Below the pieces are notes generated by a model. It was not told where the DNA came from and did no database searches. It saw only the letters and a list, made by a program, of their open reading frames with translations. A program made the translations under genes and the position numbers. Positions 48,371 to 58,461 of a DNA stretch of 64,000 nt are shown one piece after another. Origin of the DNA: Deinococcus sedimenti (GTDB lineage: Bacteria > Deinococcota > Deinococci > Deinococcales > Deinococcaceae); assembly GCF_014648135.1 (NCBI RefSeq), contig NZ_BMQN01000002.1, forward strand, positions 310,001 through 374,000, in the 5' to 3' direction. Numbering within the stretch: position 1 is the stretch's first letter; each line of letters begins with the position of its first letter.

Positions 48371-49399
48371 ATGCAGCGCAGAATGCAGCGCGTGATCCTG
48401 ACCGCCCTGCGCAGCGCGCTGCGTCCCCCACACCGCCTGCATGCCACCTACGAGCGCCTGCTGGGCACGGAGGTGGAGGTCCAGGTCGTGGCCCGCACCG
48501 CCGAGCAGGCCCACGCCGCCGAGCACGCCGCCCTGACTGAAATCGAGCGACTGACCCGGATCTTCAACCGCTTCGATCCGGAGAGCGAACTGCGCCGCTG
48601 GCAGGCCCGTCCCGGCGACACGCATGTGCCCCTGAGCCTGGAACTCCTGCAGGTGCTGCGCCTCGCCGACCACTGGCGGGCGCACAGCGGCGGCGCCTTC
48701 CACGCTGGCGCGGACGCCCTGGCGCAACTGTGGCAGCAGGCCGCCGCGGCCGACACGCTGCCCAGCCCGGACGCGCTGGCGCGGCAGGTCAGCGCGCTGC
48801 GCGCCGCCCCGTGGACCCTGCATGCCGACGGCAGCGCCACCCTGCACGCCAGCGGCCCGCTGGGCCTGAACGCCCTGGCCAAGGGCTACATCGTGGACCG
48901 CGCCGCACAGGTCGCGTCCCGACACGCCGGGGTGCGCAGCGTCCTGATCAATGCGGGTGGGGACCTGCGCGTGATCGGACCGGCCCGCGTGGAGGTGCTG
49001 ATCGCCGATCCGTTCACCGCGCAGGACGACGCGCCTCCCGTCGCGCGCATCGGCGTGCGCGAGGCCGCCCTGGCCACCAGCGGGCAGGCTCACCGCGGCT
49101 TTCAGGTGCAGGGGCGGCACTACTCGCACGTGCTTGACCCGCGCACGGGCCAGCCGGTTCAGGAGGTGCCGGGCGTGACCGTCACCGCGCCCGAGTGCGT
49201 GACGGCCGACGCGCTGGCCACCGTCCTGAGCGTCCTGGAACCGCGTGCCGGTCTGAATCTGCTGTCCAGTCTGCCGGACTGCGAGGCGATGATCGTCACG
49301 GCTGACGGGCAGCGGCACGTCTCGCCCGGCTGGACCGGGGTGCCCCTGCCGCGCCGCACGGTCCGGCCTTCCCGGCGCCCCCTGTTAACCGCCCGCTAA
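48371..49399 (+). CDS. apbE: ApbE-like FAD:protein FMN transferase
   Basis: Transfers FMN from FAD covalently onto Thr/Ser of target flavoproteins. 342 aa. LLGTEVEVQVVART near start, RFDPESELRRWQ, LNALAKGYIVDRAA, VLINAGGDLRVIG and the Mg-binding TADALATVLSVLEP. It has no clear signal peptide, so it may be cytoplasmic. Start uncertain: ATG 48371 (AGGA directly upstream), ATG 48383 or GTG 48392. First gene of ApbE-DUF2271-PepSY. Confidence 0.88.
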   Translation: MQRRMQRVILTALRSALRPPHRLHATYERLLGTEVEVQVVARTAEQAHAAEHAALTEIERLTRIFNRFDPESELRRWQARPGDTHVPLSLELLQVLRLADHWRAHSGGAFHAGADALAQLWQQAAAADTLPSPDALARQVSALRAAPWTLHADGSATLHASGPLGLNALAKGYIVDRAAQVASRHAGVRSVLINAGGDLRVIGPARVEVLIADPFTAQDDAPPVARIGVREAALATSGQAHRGFQVQGRHYSHVLDPRTGQPVQEVPGVTVTAPECVTADALATVLSVLEPRAGLNLLSSLPDCEAMIVTADGQRHVSPGWTGVPLPRRTVRPSRRPLLTAR

Positions 49400-49437
49400 C
49401 CCCCGCGCGGCACGCTGCCCGCAGGAGGATCCACCCC

Positions 49438-49995
49438 ATGACCCACACGCGCCGCACCGTCCTGCACCGACTCGGCCTGACCGCCGCCGCCCTGACCGTC
49501 TCCCGCTTCAGCCCCGCCCAGGCCGCCGCCGCCAGCCCCGCCAAGAAATGGCCGACCGGCATGAAGCTCGACGTGACCTTCACGGTCGCCACGAAGGCCA
49601 GCGGCCGCGTGAAACGCCCCTACGTCGCCGTGTGGATCGAGGACGAATCCGGGAACACCGTGCGCAACCTGACCGTGTGGGTGCAGCAGTCGCGCATGAA
49701 TCCCCGCTGGCTGAGCGAACTGCGCCGCTGGTACCGCACCAACGCCGACCTCCTGACCACGGTCAGCAGCGCCACCCGCAACCCCGGCACGTACGCTGTC
49801 GCGTGGGACGGCAAGACCGACAAGGGCGCCATGGCCGCGCAGGGCACGTACTACGTGTGCGTGGAGGCCGCCCGCGAGCACGGCCCGTACTCGCTGGTGC
49901 GCGAGAAGGTCACGGTGGGCGCCGCGGCGTTCAGGAAGACCCTGACCGCCGACAACGACATCGAGGCGGCCAGTGTCGCTCTCGGCAAAGCCTGA
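49438..49995 (+). CDS. DUF2271 exported protein
   Basis: 185 aa. Twin-arginine-like start THTRRTVLHRLGLTAAALTV, suggesting Tat export. Mature part has the DUF2271 pattern: VAVWIEDESGNTVRNLTVWV, RWYRTN, ATRNPGTYAVAWDGKTDKG. DUF2271 genes are usually next to PepSY and apbE genes. ATG at 49438, AGGAGG upstream. Ends 23 bases into the PepSY gene. Confidence 0.85.
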   Translation: MTHTRRTVLHRLGLTAAALTVSRFSPAQAAAASPAKKWPTGMKLDVTFTVATKASGRVKRPYVAVWIEDESGNTVRNLTVWVQQSRMNPRWLSELRRWYRTNADLLTTVSSATRNPGTYAVAWDGKTDKGAMAAQGTYYVCVEAAREHGPYSLVREKVTVGAAAFRKTLTADNDIEAASVALGKA

Positions 49996-50620
49996 ACCCG
50001 GTGCGGGTGTGCGGCGGCCCGCCCCGCGCCCCCGCACCCTGAAGGCCCGCACGAACGTCTGGCTGCGCTGGGCGCACACGTACACCAGCATGATCAGCCT
50101 GCTGGTCGTGCTGTTCTTCAGCCTGACCGGCATCACCCTGAACCACCCGGACTGGGTGTTCGGTACGGGGGAAGTCACCCGGACCGTGACCGGCACCCTC
50201 CCGGGCGGCTGGATCAGGGGCGGGCAACCCGACTGGCTGACCGTCGCCGAGGAACTGCGCGCCCAGCAGGGCCTGAAGGGCCGCGCCAGCGACCCGCGCG
50301 CGGACGACCAGCAGGCCGACATCTCCTTCCTGGCGCCCGGCTACAGCGCCGACACCGTCATTGACGTCAAGACCGGCACGTATGAGACCACCATCCTGGA
50401 ACAGGGCGCCGTGGCCGTCATGAACGACCTGCACAAGGGCCGCGACGCGAGCCCCGCCTGGAAGTGGGTCATTGACGTCAGCGCCGCGTTCCTGGTCGTG
50501 ATCTCCCTGACGGGCCTGGGCATCCTGCTGTACCTGAAAAAGACCCGCGTGCAGGCCCTGACCGTCATGGGCATCGGGGCCGTCCTGACCGTGCTGCTCG
50601 CGTGGCAGGGCAGTCGCTAG
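49973..50620 (+). CDS. PepSY-associated transmembrane protein
   Basis: 215 aa. TM1 at ~38-55 (MISLLVVLFFSLTGITLNHP, the PepSY_TM signature), an external PepSY-like stretch, TM2 at ~165-185 and TM3 at ~194-210. Short PepSY_TM proteins anchor redox or iron-reductase systems. GTG at 49973 overlaps DUF2271. Terminator follows. Confidence 0.85.
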   Translation: MSLSAKPEPGAGVRRPAPRPRTLKARTNVWLRWAHTYTSMISLLVVLFFSLTGITLNHPDWVFGTGEVTRTVTGTLPGGWIRGGQPDWLTVAEELRAQQGLKGRASDPRADDQQADISFLAPGYSADTVIDVKTGTYETTILEQGAVAVMNDLHKGRDASPAWKWVIDVSAAFLVVISLTGLGILLYLKKTRVQALTVMGIGAVLTVLLAWQGSR

Positions 50621-50637
50621 CCACGCCCGCACCCTGC

Positions 50638-50680
50638 CGCCACCCCCTGCCGCGCCGCTCGGCAGGGGGTGGCGTTCTGT
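50638..50680 (+). terminator. Perfect 15-bp hairpin terminator
   Basis: CGCCACCCCCTGCCG (50638-50652) / CGGCAGGGGGTGGCG (50660-50674) then TTCTGT. Ends the ApbE-DUF2271-PepSY unit. Confidence 0.8.
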
Positions 50681-50728
50681 CGCGCCGCCCGCACTTGCCC
50701 CGGCGGGGCGGCGGGTATGCTGCGCCGC

Positions 50729-51514
50729 ATGACCGATGACCGCCACCGCCGCCCCGAGGACGTCCGCGCCTTCTATGACGCGCACCGCACCGTCCGCCAG
50801 TACCAGACGCACGAGGACGGCACGCCCCTGCCCATGCCCGAGGAGCACCTGGACGTGATCCTGCACGCCGCGCAGCGCGCCCCGACCGACGCGACCGCGC
50901 AGCTGTACTCCCTGATCCGAATCACGCGGCCCGAACGGCGCGCCCGCGTGGCCGAACTCACCACGAACGCGCACATCGCCACCGCCAGCGAGGCGTTCGT
51001 CGTGTGCGCCGACGTGCGCCGCGTCCAGCGTGTGCTGGAGGTCGCCGGGAAGGAAGCGGGCACGTGGCCCGCCATCGCCGTGCACTTCGGCATCGGGGAC
51101 GCCGTCATGGCGGGCACGAACCTCCTGACCGCCGCCGAGATGCTCGGCTACCAGGGCTGCTGGATCGGCGGCGTGCTGAACGGCTTAGGCGGCATCATCG
51201 AGGAACTGAAGCTCCCGCAGGGGGTCCTGCCGTTCGCCGCGCTGACGATCGGCCGCCCCGCCGAGGACGCCCCGTACCGCCCGCGCGTGCCCCGCCCGCT
51301 GGTCATCCACACCGACGCGTACCACGAGGCCACCGACGAGGAGATCCGCCACGCCACCGAGATCATGAACCCCATCGCCGCCCGCAACGGGAAACCCGGC
51401 GACTGGGCACGCCTGCTCACCATGTACTTCGGGCAGGGAGGCGGCATGGAGAAACGCGAACCCGCCCTCGTGGCCGCCCTGAAGAAACAGGGCCTCTGGT
51501 CGGGCGGGGAGTAA
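50729..51514 (+). CDS. Nitroreductase-family protein
   Basis: 261 aa, FMN-dependent NADPH nitro/flavin reductase type: [48 protein letters not shown] and [15 protein letters not shown] as in NfsA-like proteins. TATGCT ends 7 bases before the ATG at 50729 (leaderless). Physiological substrate unknown. Confidence 0.9.
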   Translation: MTDDRHRRPEDVRAFYDAHRTVRQYQTHEDGTPLPMPEEHLDVILHAAQRAPTDATAQLYSLIRITRPERRARVAELTTNAHIATASEAFVVCADVRRVQRVLEVAGKEAGTWPAIAVHFGIGDAVMAGTNLLTAAEMLGYQGCWIGGVLNGLGGIIEELKLPQGVLPFAALTIGRPAEDAPYRPRVPRPLVIHTDAYHEATDEEIRHATEIMNPIAARNGKPGDWARLLTMYFGQGGGMEKREPALVAALKKQGLWSGGE

Positions 51515-51557
51515 GGGGCAGAAGGGGAGGGGCCGCGCACCTTCGTACAATGCGCGG

Positions 51558-52745
51558 GTGAGCGACCCCAAGCCCGCCCCCACCTACGACCTGACCACCC
51601 TGGCCGCCCGCGCGGGCGAGGAGGCCCGCCCCAACCGCGCCGCCGCGCTGGTCGAGCCGATCTACCAGAGCACCGTGTACGCCTTCGCGGACCTGGACGA
51701 CCTCGACCGCGCCATGAGTGGTGAGGACCCGTCGGCGTTCTACTACCGCAATGGCACCCCGAACGCCGCGACGCTGGAACGCGCCCTGGCGACCCTGGAG
51801 GGCACCGAGGCGGCGCTGGTCGCCGGGAGCGGCATGGCGGCGATCAGCGCGGCGCTGCTGGGCGTGCTGAAGGCCGGGGATCACGTGATCACGGACGCGC
51901 GGGTGTACGGCGTGACGTACGCGCTGCTCGCCGAGGAATTCCCCCGCCTGGGCATCGAGGTGTCCTTCGTGGACGCCTGCGACCTCAGCGAGGTAGAGGC
52001 CGCCTTCCGCGCGAACACCCGCGTCGTGCACGTCGAGAGCCTCACCAACCCGCTGCTGACCGTGCCGGACGTGCCCGCCCTGGCCCGGCTGGCCCACGGG
52101 CGCGGCGCGCTGCTGAGCGTGGACAACACCTTCGCCAGTCCCGCCATGTTCCGCCCCGCCGAGCACGGCGCCGATCTGGTCACGCACTCGGTGAGCAAGT
52201 ACCTCAGCGGGCACTCCACGGCGTTCGGCGGCGTGCTGTGCGCCTCCGCCGAACTGGTCGCGCTGGCCCGCACGCGCCTGCTGCGCCTGGGCGGCACCAT
52301 CAGCGCCTTCGACGCCTGGATGACCATGCAGGGCCTCAAGACGCTGGGCCTGCGCATGCGCGCCCACAGCGGCAACGCGCAGGCCATCGCGGACGTCCTC
52401 GTGAACCACCCGCGCGTGAAGGCCGTGTACCACCCGGGCCTCAGCGACCACCCGCAGTTCCACCTCGCCATGGACCTCTACCCGAACGGTTTCGGCGGGA
52501 TGCTCAGCGCCGACATCGAGGACGCCCCACGCTTCGTGAAGGCCCTCGCCGGGCGGATTCCGCTGGCCCCGTCCCTGGCGGACGTCGTCACCACGCTGTC
52601 CTGGCCGTGGGGCACCTCGCACCGCCCCCTGCCCGAAGCGGAACGCCGCCGCCTGGGCATCACCCCGAACCTGCTGCGCCTGAGCATCGGCATCGAGGAC
52701 ATCGGCGACCTGCTCGGCGACTTCGAACGGGCCCTGGACGAGTAA
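51558..52745 (+). CDS. Cys/Met metabolism PLP-dependent enzyme
   Basis: 395 aa, cystathionine gamma-synthase/methionine gamma-lyase superfamily. [45 protein letters not shown] and PLP-Lys in [12 protein letters not shown] (~214). Which reaction (O-acetylhomoserine sulfhydrylase, cystathionine lyase or methionine lyase) is not resolved. GTG at 51558 after TACAAT-gcgcgg, an exact leaderless layout. Confidence 0.9.
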   Translation: MSDPKPAPTYDLTTLAARAGEEARPNRAAALVEPIYQSTVYAFADLDDLDRAMSGEDPSAFYYRNGTPNAATLERALATLEGTEAALVAGSGMAAISAALLGVLKAGDHVITDARVYGVTYALLAEEFPRLGIEVSFVDACDLSEVEAAFRANTRVVHVESLTNPLLTVPDVPALARLAHGRGALLSVDNTFASPAMFRPAEHGADLVTHSVSKYLSGHSTAFGGVLCASAELVALARTRLLRLGGTISAFDAWMTMQGLKTLGLRMRAHSGNAQAIADVLVNHPRVKAVYHPGLSDHPQFHLAMDLYPNGFGGMLSADIEDAPRFVKALAGRIPLAPSLADVVTTLSWPWGTSHRPLPEAERRRLGITPNLLRLSIGIEDIGDLLGDFERALDE

Positions 52746-52843
52746 GCCTGGGGTTCAGGGGCTGGGTGTCCGGGCTGCTGTGACCGTTTCAACGTCACCG
52801 CGCTTACCATCACGGCCTCTCATGAAGGCGCACAGTGGCCCGC

Positions 52844-53848
52844 ATGACGACCTCACGCGAAGTGCAACTCGCCGCCCGTCCCGTCGGCGCCCCCAGGGAC
52901 AGTGACTTCAACCTCGTGGACCTGACCCTGCCCCAGCCCGCTGCCGGGCAGATTCAGGTCCGCAACCTCTACCTGACGGTCGACCCGTACATGCGCGGCC
53001 GCATGAACGACGCCAAGAGCTACGCCGCGCCCTTCGCGCTGGGCGAGACCATGACCGGCGGCGCGGTCGGCGTCGTCACGCACAGCGAGGACGCCAGCGT
53101 GCCCGTCGGCGCGCACGTCCTGCACGACCAGGGCTGGCGCACCCACGCGAACATCGACGCGCGGCGCGTGAAGGTGCTGCCCGAACTGCCTGGCGTGCCC
53201 CTCAGCGCGTACCTGGGCGTGCTCGGCATGCCCGGCCTGACCGCTTACGCGGGCCTGCTGCGCACCGCTGAATTCAAGCCCGGCGACGTGGTGTTCGTGT
53301 CCGGCGCCGCCGGAGCCGTGGGCAGCGCCGTCGGGCAGATCGCCCGCCTGAAGGGCGCGTCACGGGTCATCGGCAGCGCGGGCAGCGCCGACAAGGTCCG
53401 CCACCTCGTGGACGACCTGCGCTTCGACGCGGCGTTCAACTACAAAGGCGGCCCGGTCGCCGAACAACTGAAAGCTGCCGCGCCGGACGGCATTGACGTG
53501 TACTTCGACAACGTCGGCGGCGAGCACCTTGAAGCCGCCATCGGCAGCATGCGCGTTCAGGGCCGCGCCGCCATCTGCGGCATGATCAGCATGTACAACG
53601 CCACCGAACCCACCCCCGCGCCCCGCAACCTCGTGCAGATCATCGGCAAGCAGCTCACGCTGCGCGGCTTCCTCGTCACGCCCCACTACGACCTGTTCGA
53701 CACCTTCGCGCAGGAAGTCGGCGGCTGGATCGCCAGCGGCGAACTGAAATTTGACGAGACTGTCGTCGAGGGCATCGACCAGACGCCCGCCGCGTTCATG
53801 GGCCTGCTGCAGGGCCAGAACACCGGGAAGATGATCGTCAAGCTGTAA
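52844..53848 (+). CDS. MDR-family NADP-dependent oxidoreductase
   Basis: 334 aa, zinc-free medium-chain reductase close to leukotriene B4 dehydrogenase/CurA: YLTVDPYMRGRMNDAKSYA, GMPGLTAYAGLL, VFVSGAAGAVGSAVGQIAR, YFDNVGGEHLEAAI. CACAGT ends 7 bases before ATG 52844; the in-frame GTG nine bases earlier overlaps the hexamer. Probably reduces enones. Confidence 0.92.
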   Translation: MTTSREVQLAARPVGAPRDSDFNLVDLTLPQPAAGQIQVRNLYLTVDPYMRGRMNDAKSYAAPFALGETMTGGAVGVVTHSEDASVPVGAHVLHDQGWRTHANIDARRVKVLPELPGVPLSAYLGVLGMPGLTAYAGLLRTAEFKPGDVVFVSGAAGAVGSAVGQIARLKGASRVIGSAGSADKVRHLVDDLRFDAAFNYKGGPVAEQLKAAAPDGIDVYFDNVGGEHLEAAIGSMRVQGRAAICGMISMYNATEPTPAPRNLVQIIGKQLTLRGFLVTPHYDLFDTFAQEVGGWIASGELKFDETVVEGIDQTPAAFMGLLQGQNTGKMIVKL

Positions 53849-53895
53849 GACTCCGGTTGAAGGGTTTGTTCAAACCGTTCACTCCGGGCATAGAG

Positions 53896-53935
53896 GAGAG
53901 GGCCGGACACGCTGAGCGTCCGGCCCTCTCTTGCT
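53896..53935. terminator. Hairpin between convergent genes
   Basis: GAGAGGGCCGGAC (53896-53908) / GTCCGGCCCTCTC (53918-53930) then TTGCT. Serves the MDR gene, possibly both directions. Confidence 0.75.
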
Positions 53936-53944
53936 GGTGTCTGC

Positions 53945-54946
<1,002 letters not shown>

Positions 54947-55108
54947 AACCTGTTCAGTGTAAGCCCAGTTACGACTGCGCGGGTCTGTCCGTCACGTCAG
55001 GAGGCGTCACCCGCAGCGTGACGGCGTGCGCGGTCGCCACTGAACTGGAAGCGATTCCGTGTTGGACGGGCTGCACGGAATCACTCCCGAACGCCGGGCG
55101 CGCCGCGT

Positions 55109-55507
55109 TCAGCGGACCCGGAAGGTGCTGCTGCTCGTCACGGGATGCCCGTCCTCCGACAGGATCTTCCAGGCGATCACGTACTGACCGGACTTCAACC
55201 TGGGTTTCAGGGTCAGGGCCAGCCGGGCCGCCGCGCCGCTCAGCTTGACGGGCACATTCGCCAGCGCCGCCGAGTCGGCCTTCTCCGCCAGGGCGCGCCG
55301 CGCCGCCTCGGCGACCGTCACGCCCGCCGGGACGGCCATCACGCGGAACGTCGAGAAACGCAGTTCCACGGGCTCGCTGAACGCCAGGGTCACGGACTTC
55401 GGGGCGGTCACGGTGGCGTTCAGCGCGGGGGTCACGCCCGACACGGCGGTGTGGGCAGAGGCGGCGGACAGGGTCAGGGCAGCCAGCAGGGGCAGGATGT
55501 TCTTCAT
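55109..55507 (-). CDS. CopC-domain copper-resistance protein
   Basis: 132 aa. Signal peptide ends SAASAHTAVSGVTPA, giving the mature His1 of CopC; SEPVELRFSTFRV and SEDGHPVTSSSTFRVR carry the C-terminal His. Binds Cu(II) in the periplasm. ATG 55507 with GGAGGT 7 bases upstream. Last gene of DUF2946-YcnI-CopC; no copD fused. Confidence 0.9.
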   Translation of the reverse strand: MKNILPLLAALTLSAASAHTAVSGVTPALNATVTAPKSVTLAFSEPVELRFSTFRVMAVPAGVTVAEAARRALAEKADSAALANVPVKLSGAAARLALTLKPRLKSGQYVIAWKILSEDGHPVTSSSTFRVR

Positions 55508-55571
55508 GAGATGACCTCCAGGGTCGGGAAGGGGTAGAGGGGAGGAAGCGGACCTCCCCCCAGAGGAGCAC

Positions 55572-56024
55572 TTACTTGACGGTGGTCCTGCTGGCCGGGC
55601 CCTCGGCGGGGTTCGTGTCGTCCCACGCGACGACGCTGCCGTCGCTGTACGTCTGGTAGATCTTCCAGACGACCTCACCGGCCGCCGCCGGGTTCTTCGC
55701 CTGGAAGAAGAAGCGGGCGTACTCCATGGGCGCCACGCGGCCCTTCCAGACCACTTCAGTCACGAGGCCAGCCGCGTCCTTCTTCACGGTGCGCGTGAAG
55801 CCGGGCGTGACCTGGAAGCGGCTGATCACCACCCCGACGGGCACCACGAGGCGGATCTGGGTGGTGGCGATCTCCTTCTCGGTGGGGACGTTCAGGCGGT
55901 ACGTCTCACTCTTCCCGGCGGCGGACTCGGTCAGGCCGGTCTCGGTACGGACGGTGGCGTGTGCCCCCGCGACGGACAGGAACAGGGCGGCGGCCAGGGG
56001 CAGAACGGTTTTCAGGTTGAACAT
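55572..56024 (-). CDS. YcnI-like DUF1775 protein
   Basis: 150 aa. Signal peptide ends [15 protein letters not shown]; mature N-terminal His as in YcnI, a copper-binding protein. [57 protein letters not shown] (Trp ligand region). 64 bp upstream of copC. Confidence 0.88.
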   Translation of the reverse strand: MFNLKTVLPLAAALFLSVAGAHATVRTETGLTESAAGKSETYRLNVPTEKEIATTQIRLVVPVGVVISRFQVTPGFTRTVKKDAAGLVTEVVWKGRVAPMEYARFFFQAKNPAAAGEVVWKIYQTYSDGSVVAWDDTNPAEGPASRTTVK

Positions 56025-56181
56025 GGGTAAACTCCAGGGTGGGTCAGGGGACGCCGCAGGCCACGCGGGCGCGGTCGTCGGAAGGTGCGGGGAAGCAGGG
56101 GATGTGGGGCATGGTGCGCGCGGGGCCGCCGGGCCGGGTGCCCCATCAATCTGGCAGTGGCAGCTCCGGCGTTGGCGCAGG

Positions 56182-56670
56182 TCAGGCGTGCGGTGGTGCG
56201 CGGGCGTCCGCGTGACGCAGCGCGAACGTGACCGGCCCGGCGGTGCGGGTGGTCACGTGGAGGGCGCGCTGGGCCTGCGGGCTGACGCGAGGCCCGTCGG
56301 CGGCGGCCAGCGCAAAACCGGTCGTCAGGCAGAACGGGCAGTGGGGATCACCGTGCGCGTGGTGCGGCGGGGCGTTCGGCGCGGCGTCCGTCAGGTCGTG
56401 CCCGTCCGCATGCGCGGCACTTGCCTCAGCCGTGCGGGAAGCAGGTGGGTCGCAGGGGACGCCCGCCACATGGACGTGGGCAGCGGCCTCGGTTGGAGCC
56501 TCGTGCCCCCCGGCGACGGTCTGCGTCAGCGTCCCCAGGGTCAGGCCCAGTCCACCCGCGCCGGGGCTGCGGGTCAGGTGCGCCAGGGATGCCAGCACCG
56601 CGAGCAGCGCCAGCACCCAGCGGCCCACCCGGATCGGGGCAGGGCGCAGGGGGCGGGGCGGAGCTCGCAT
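56182..56670 (-). CDS. DUF2946-like His/Cys copper-related protein
   Basis: 162 aa. Arg-rich start, membrane segment ~20-36, a His-rich middle ([22 protein letters not shown]) and HCPFCLTTG (~108-116), the signature of DUF2946 proteins seen next to copper genes. ATG at 56670 has TATGCT 7 bases upstream; the open frame beyond is non-coding. Probably binds copper at the envelope. Confidence 0.7.
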   Translation of the reverse strand: MRAPPRPLRPAPIRVGRWVLALLAVLASLAHLTRSPGAGGLGLTLGTLTQTVAGGHEAPTEAAAHVHVAGVPCDPPASRTAEASAAHADGHDLTDAAPNAPPHHAHGDPHCPFCLTTGFALAAADGPRVSPQAQRALHVTTRTAGPVTFALRHADARAPPHA

Positions 56671-56714
56671 CGTGCCGAGCATAGCCCGACCCCCCGGTGA
56701 GAATGTCCTGCCGG

Positions 56715-57353
56715 TCAGCGCGGGAAACTGGACGTGGGCCGTGCCGGGGGACGCTTGCGGTGGAGGATCGCCGCGGCGATCAGGCCGCCCACGAAGCCGA
56801 ACAGGTGCGCCTCCCACGACACGGCCGGGTTCGCCGGGAGGACGCCCCAGAGGATGCCGCCGTACAGCAGGAACGCCGCGACCGCCACGCCGACCGCCAG
56901 TGGGGTGCGTTCCCACCAGCCGACGCCCAGCAGGTACGCGAGCAGCCCGAACACCAGTTCGCTGGCTCCCAGGTGCACGCTGCCGCCCCGACCGAGCAGC
57001 CACACGAGTCCGCCGCCGATCAGGACGATCAGCAGCAGTGCCGCCAGGAAGCGCGCGACGCCGCGCAGGGCGCTCATGAACGTCAGGACGGCCAGCGGCA
57101 CGGTGTTTGCAATGAGGTGCCCGAAGCCCACGTGCAGGAACGGCGCGGTCAGCACGTGCCAGAACGTGCCCGGGGCGCGCGGCTCGATGCCGAACTGGTC
57201 CAGCTGCCCCTGGAACACCAGCTGATCGGCGCCCTCCTGCACCCATAGGCCCGCGATCAGGGCGGCGGTGACGGTCGCGGCGCGGCCCAGGCTGGTCGCC
57301 GGTCGTGGGGTGCCGGTGGAGCGCGTGAAGGTTTGGCGGGGTGGGGCGCGCAT
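56715..57353 (-). CDS. Rhomboid-family protein
   Basis: 212 aa, six hydrophobic segments. Rhomboid landmarks: [24 protein letters not shown] (WR-like loop and HxxxN), active-site region [12 protein letters not shown] (Ser in GAS-x) and second catalytic His in [12 protein letters not shown]. The GxSG motif is GASE rather than GASG, so activity is possible but not certain. ATG 57353 has CATGCT 5 bases upstream. Confidence 0.85.
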   Translation of the reverse strand: MRAPPRQTFTRSTGTPRPATSLGRAATVTAALIAGLWVQEGADQLVFQGQLDQFGIEPRAPGTFWHVLTAPFLHVGFGHLIANTVPLAVLTFMSALRGVARFLAALLLIVLIGGGLVWLLGRGGSVHLGASELVFGLLAYLLGVGWWERTPLAVGVAVAAFLLYGGILWGVLPANPAVSWEAHLFGFVGGLIAAAILHRKRPPARPTSSFPR

Positions 57354-57433
57354 GCCCCAGCATGCCTCACGGGGGCCGGGGCGCGCGTCCATCCTTGGGT
57401 GCAGCTCATGTCGGGTCGGCGTAGGCTGCCCGC

Positions 57434-58369
57434 ATGAAAACGCGAACGCTGGGACATAGCGGCCTGACCGTGTCGGTCGTGGGGCTGGGCTGCAACAACT
57501 TCGGGGGACGGCTGGATCAGGCGGGCACGACCGCCGTGGTGCGCCGCGCGCTGGACGCGGGCATCACGCTGTTCGACACCGCCGACATCTACGGCAATCG
57601 GGGCGGCAGCGAGGAAACCCTGGGCCGCGCGCTGGGCGCCGAGCGGGCGAACATCGTCCTGGCGAGCAAGTTCGGCCTGGACATGGGCGAGGGCCGGGGC
57701 GGTGCGCGGCCCGCGTACATCCGCGAGGCGCTGCACGCCAGCCTGCGCCGCCTCGGGACCGATCACCTGGACCTGTACCAGCTGCACCGCCCCGACCCGG
57801 AGACGCCCATCGAGGACACGCTGGGCACCCTGAACGACCTGGTGCAGGAGGGCCTGGTGCGCGCCGTCGGCGTGAGCAACATGCCCGCCGCCGACGTGCG
57901 CGGGTCGGACGCCCTGGCCCGGCAGCACGGCTGGGCGCGCTTCACGTCCTGCCAGGACGAACACAGCCTGCTCGTGCGGGACGTGGAGGCCGACCTGATT
58001 CCCGCCATGCGCGACCTGAACCTGGGCCTGCTGCCGTACTTCCCGCTCGCCAGTGGCCTCCTGACCGGCAAGTACCGCGCCGGGGCCGACCTGCCCGAGG
58101 GTGCACGCATCACCGGCAGTCAGAATGCGCAGGACCGCTACCTGAACGAACGGAACTGGGCGGTCGTGGAGGACCTGCGCGCCTTTGCCGAGGGCCGGGG
58201 GCACACGCTGCTGGAGCTGGCGTTCAGCTGGCTGCTGTCCTTCGACGTGACGAGCAGCGTGATCGCCGGGGCCACGAAACCCGAGCAGATCGACGCGAAC
58301 GTGGCCGCCGCCGCATGGACCCTCACGCCCGAGGAGCTGGCCGAGGTGGACCGCATCACCGGTCGCTGA
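57434..58369 (+). CDS. Aldo/keto reductase
   Basis: 311 aa (beta/alpha)8 NADPH oxidoreductase: [20 protein letters not shown] start, [21 protein letters not shown] with catalytic Asp/Tyr, Lys in VLASKFG, and [19 protein letters not shown] ends 6 bases before the ATG. Substrate unknown. Confidence 0.92.
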   Translation: MKTRTLGHSGLTVSVVGLGCNNFGGRLDQAGTTAVVRRALDAGITLFDTADIYGNRGGSEETLGRALGAERANIVLASKFGLDMGEGRGGARPAYIREALHASLRRLGTDHLDLYQLHRPDPETPIEDTLGTLNDLVQEGLVRAVGVSNMPAADVRGSDALARQHGWARFTSCQDEHSLLVRDVEADLIPAMRDLNLGLLPYFPLASGLLTGKYRAGADLPEGARITGSQNAQDRYLNERNWAVVEDLRAFAEGRGHTLLELAFSWLLSFDVTSSVIAGATKPEQIDANVAAAAWTLTPEELAEVDRITGR

Positions 58370-58461
58370 CCCGCCCCCCCTCCTCCAGGTGGGAGGGAGC
58401 ACCCGCCCCACCTCCTACCCACTGCCCACTTCCGGCGCACCGCGCCCTTACCATGCGGGGC

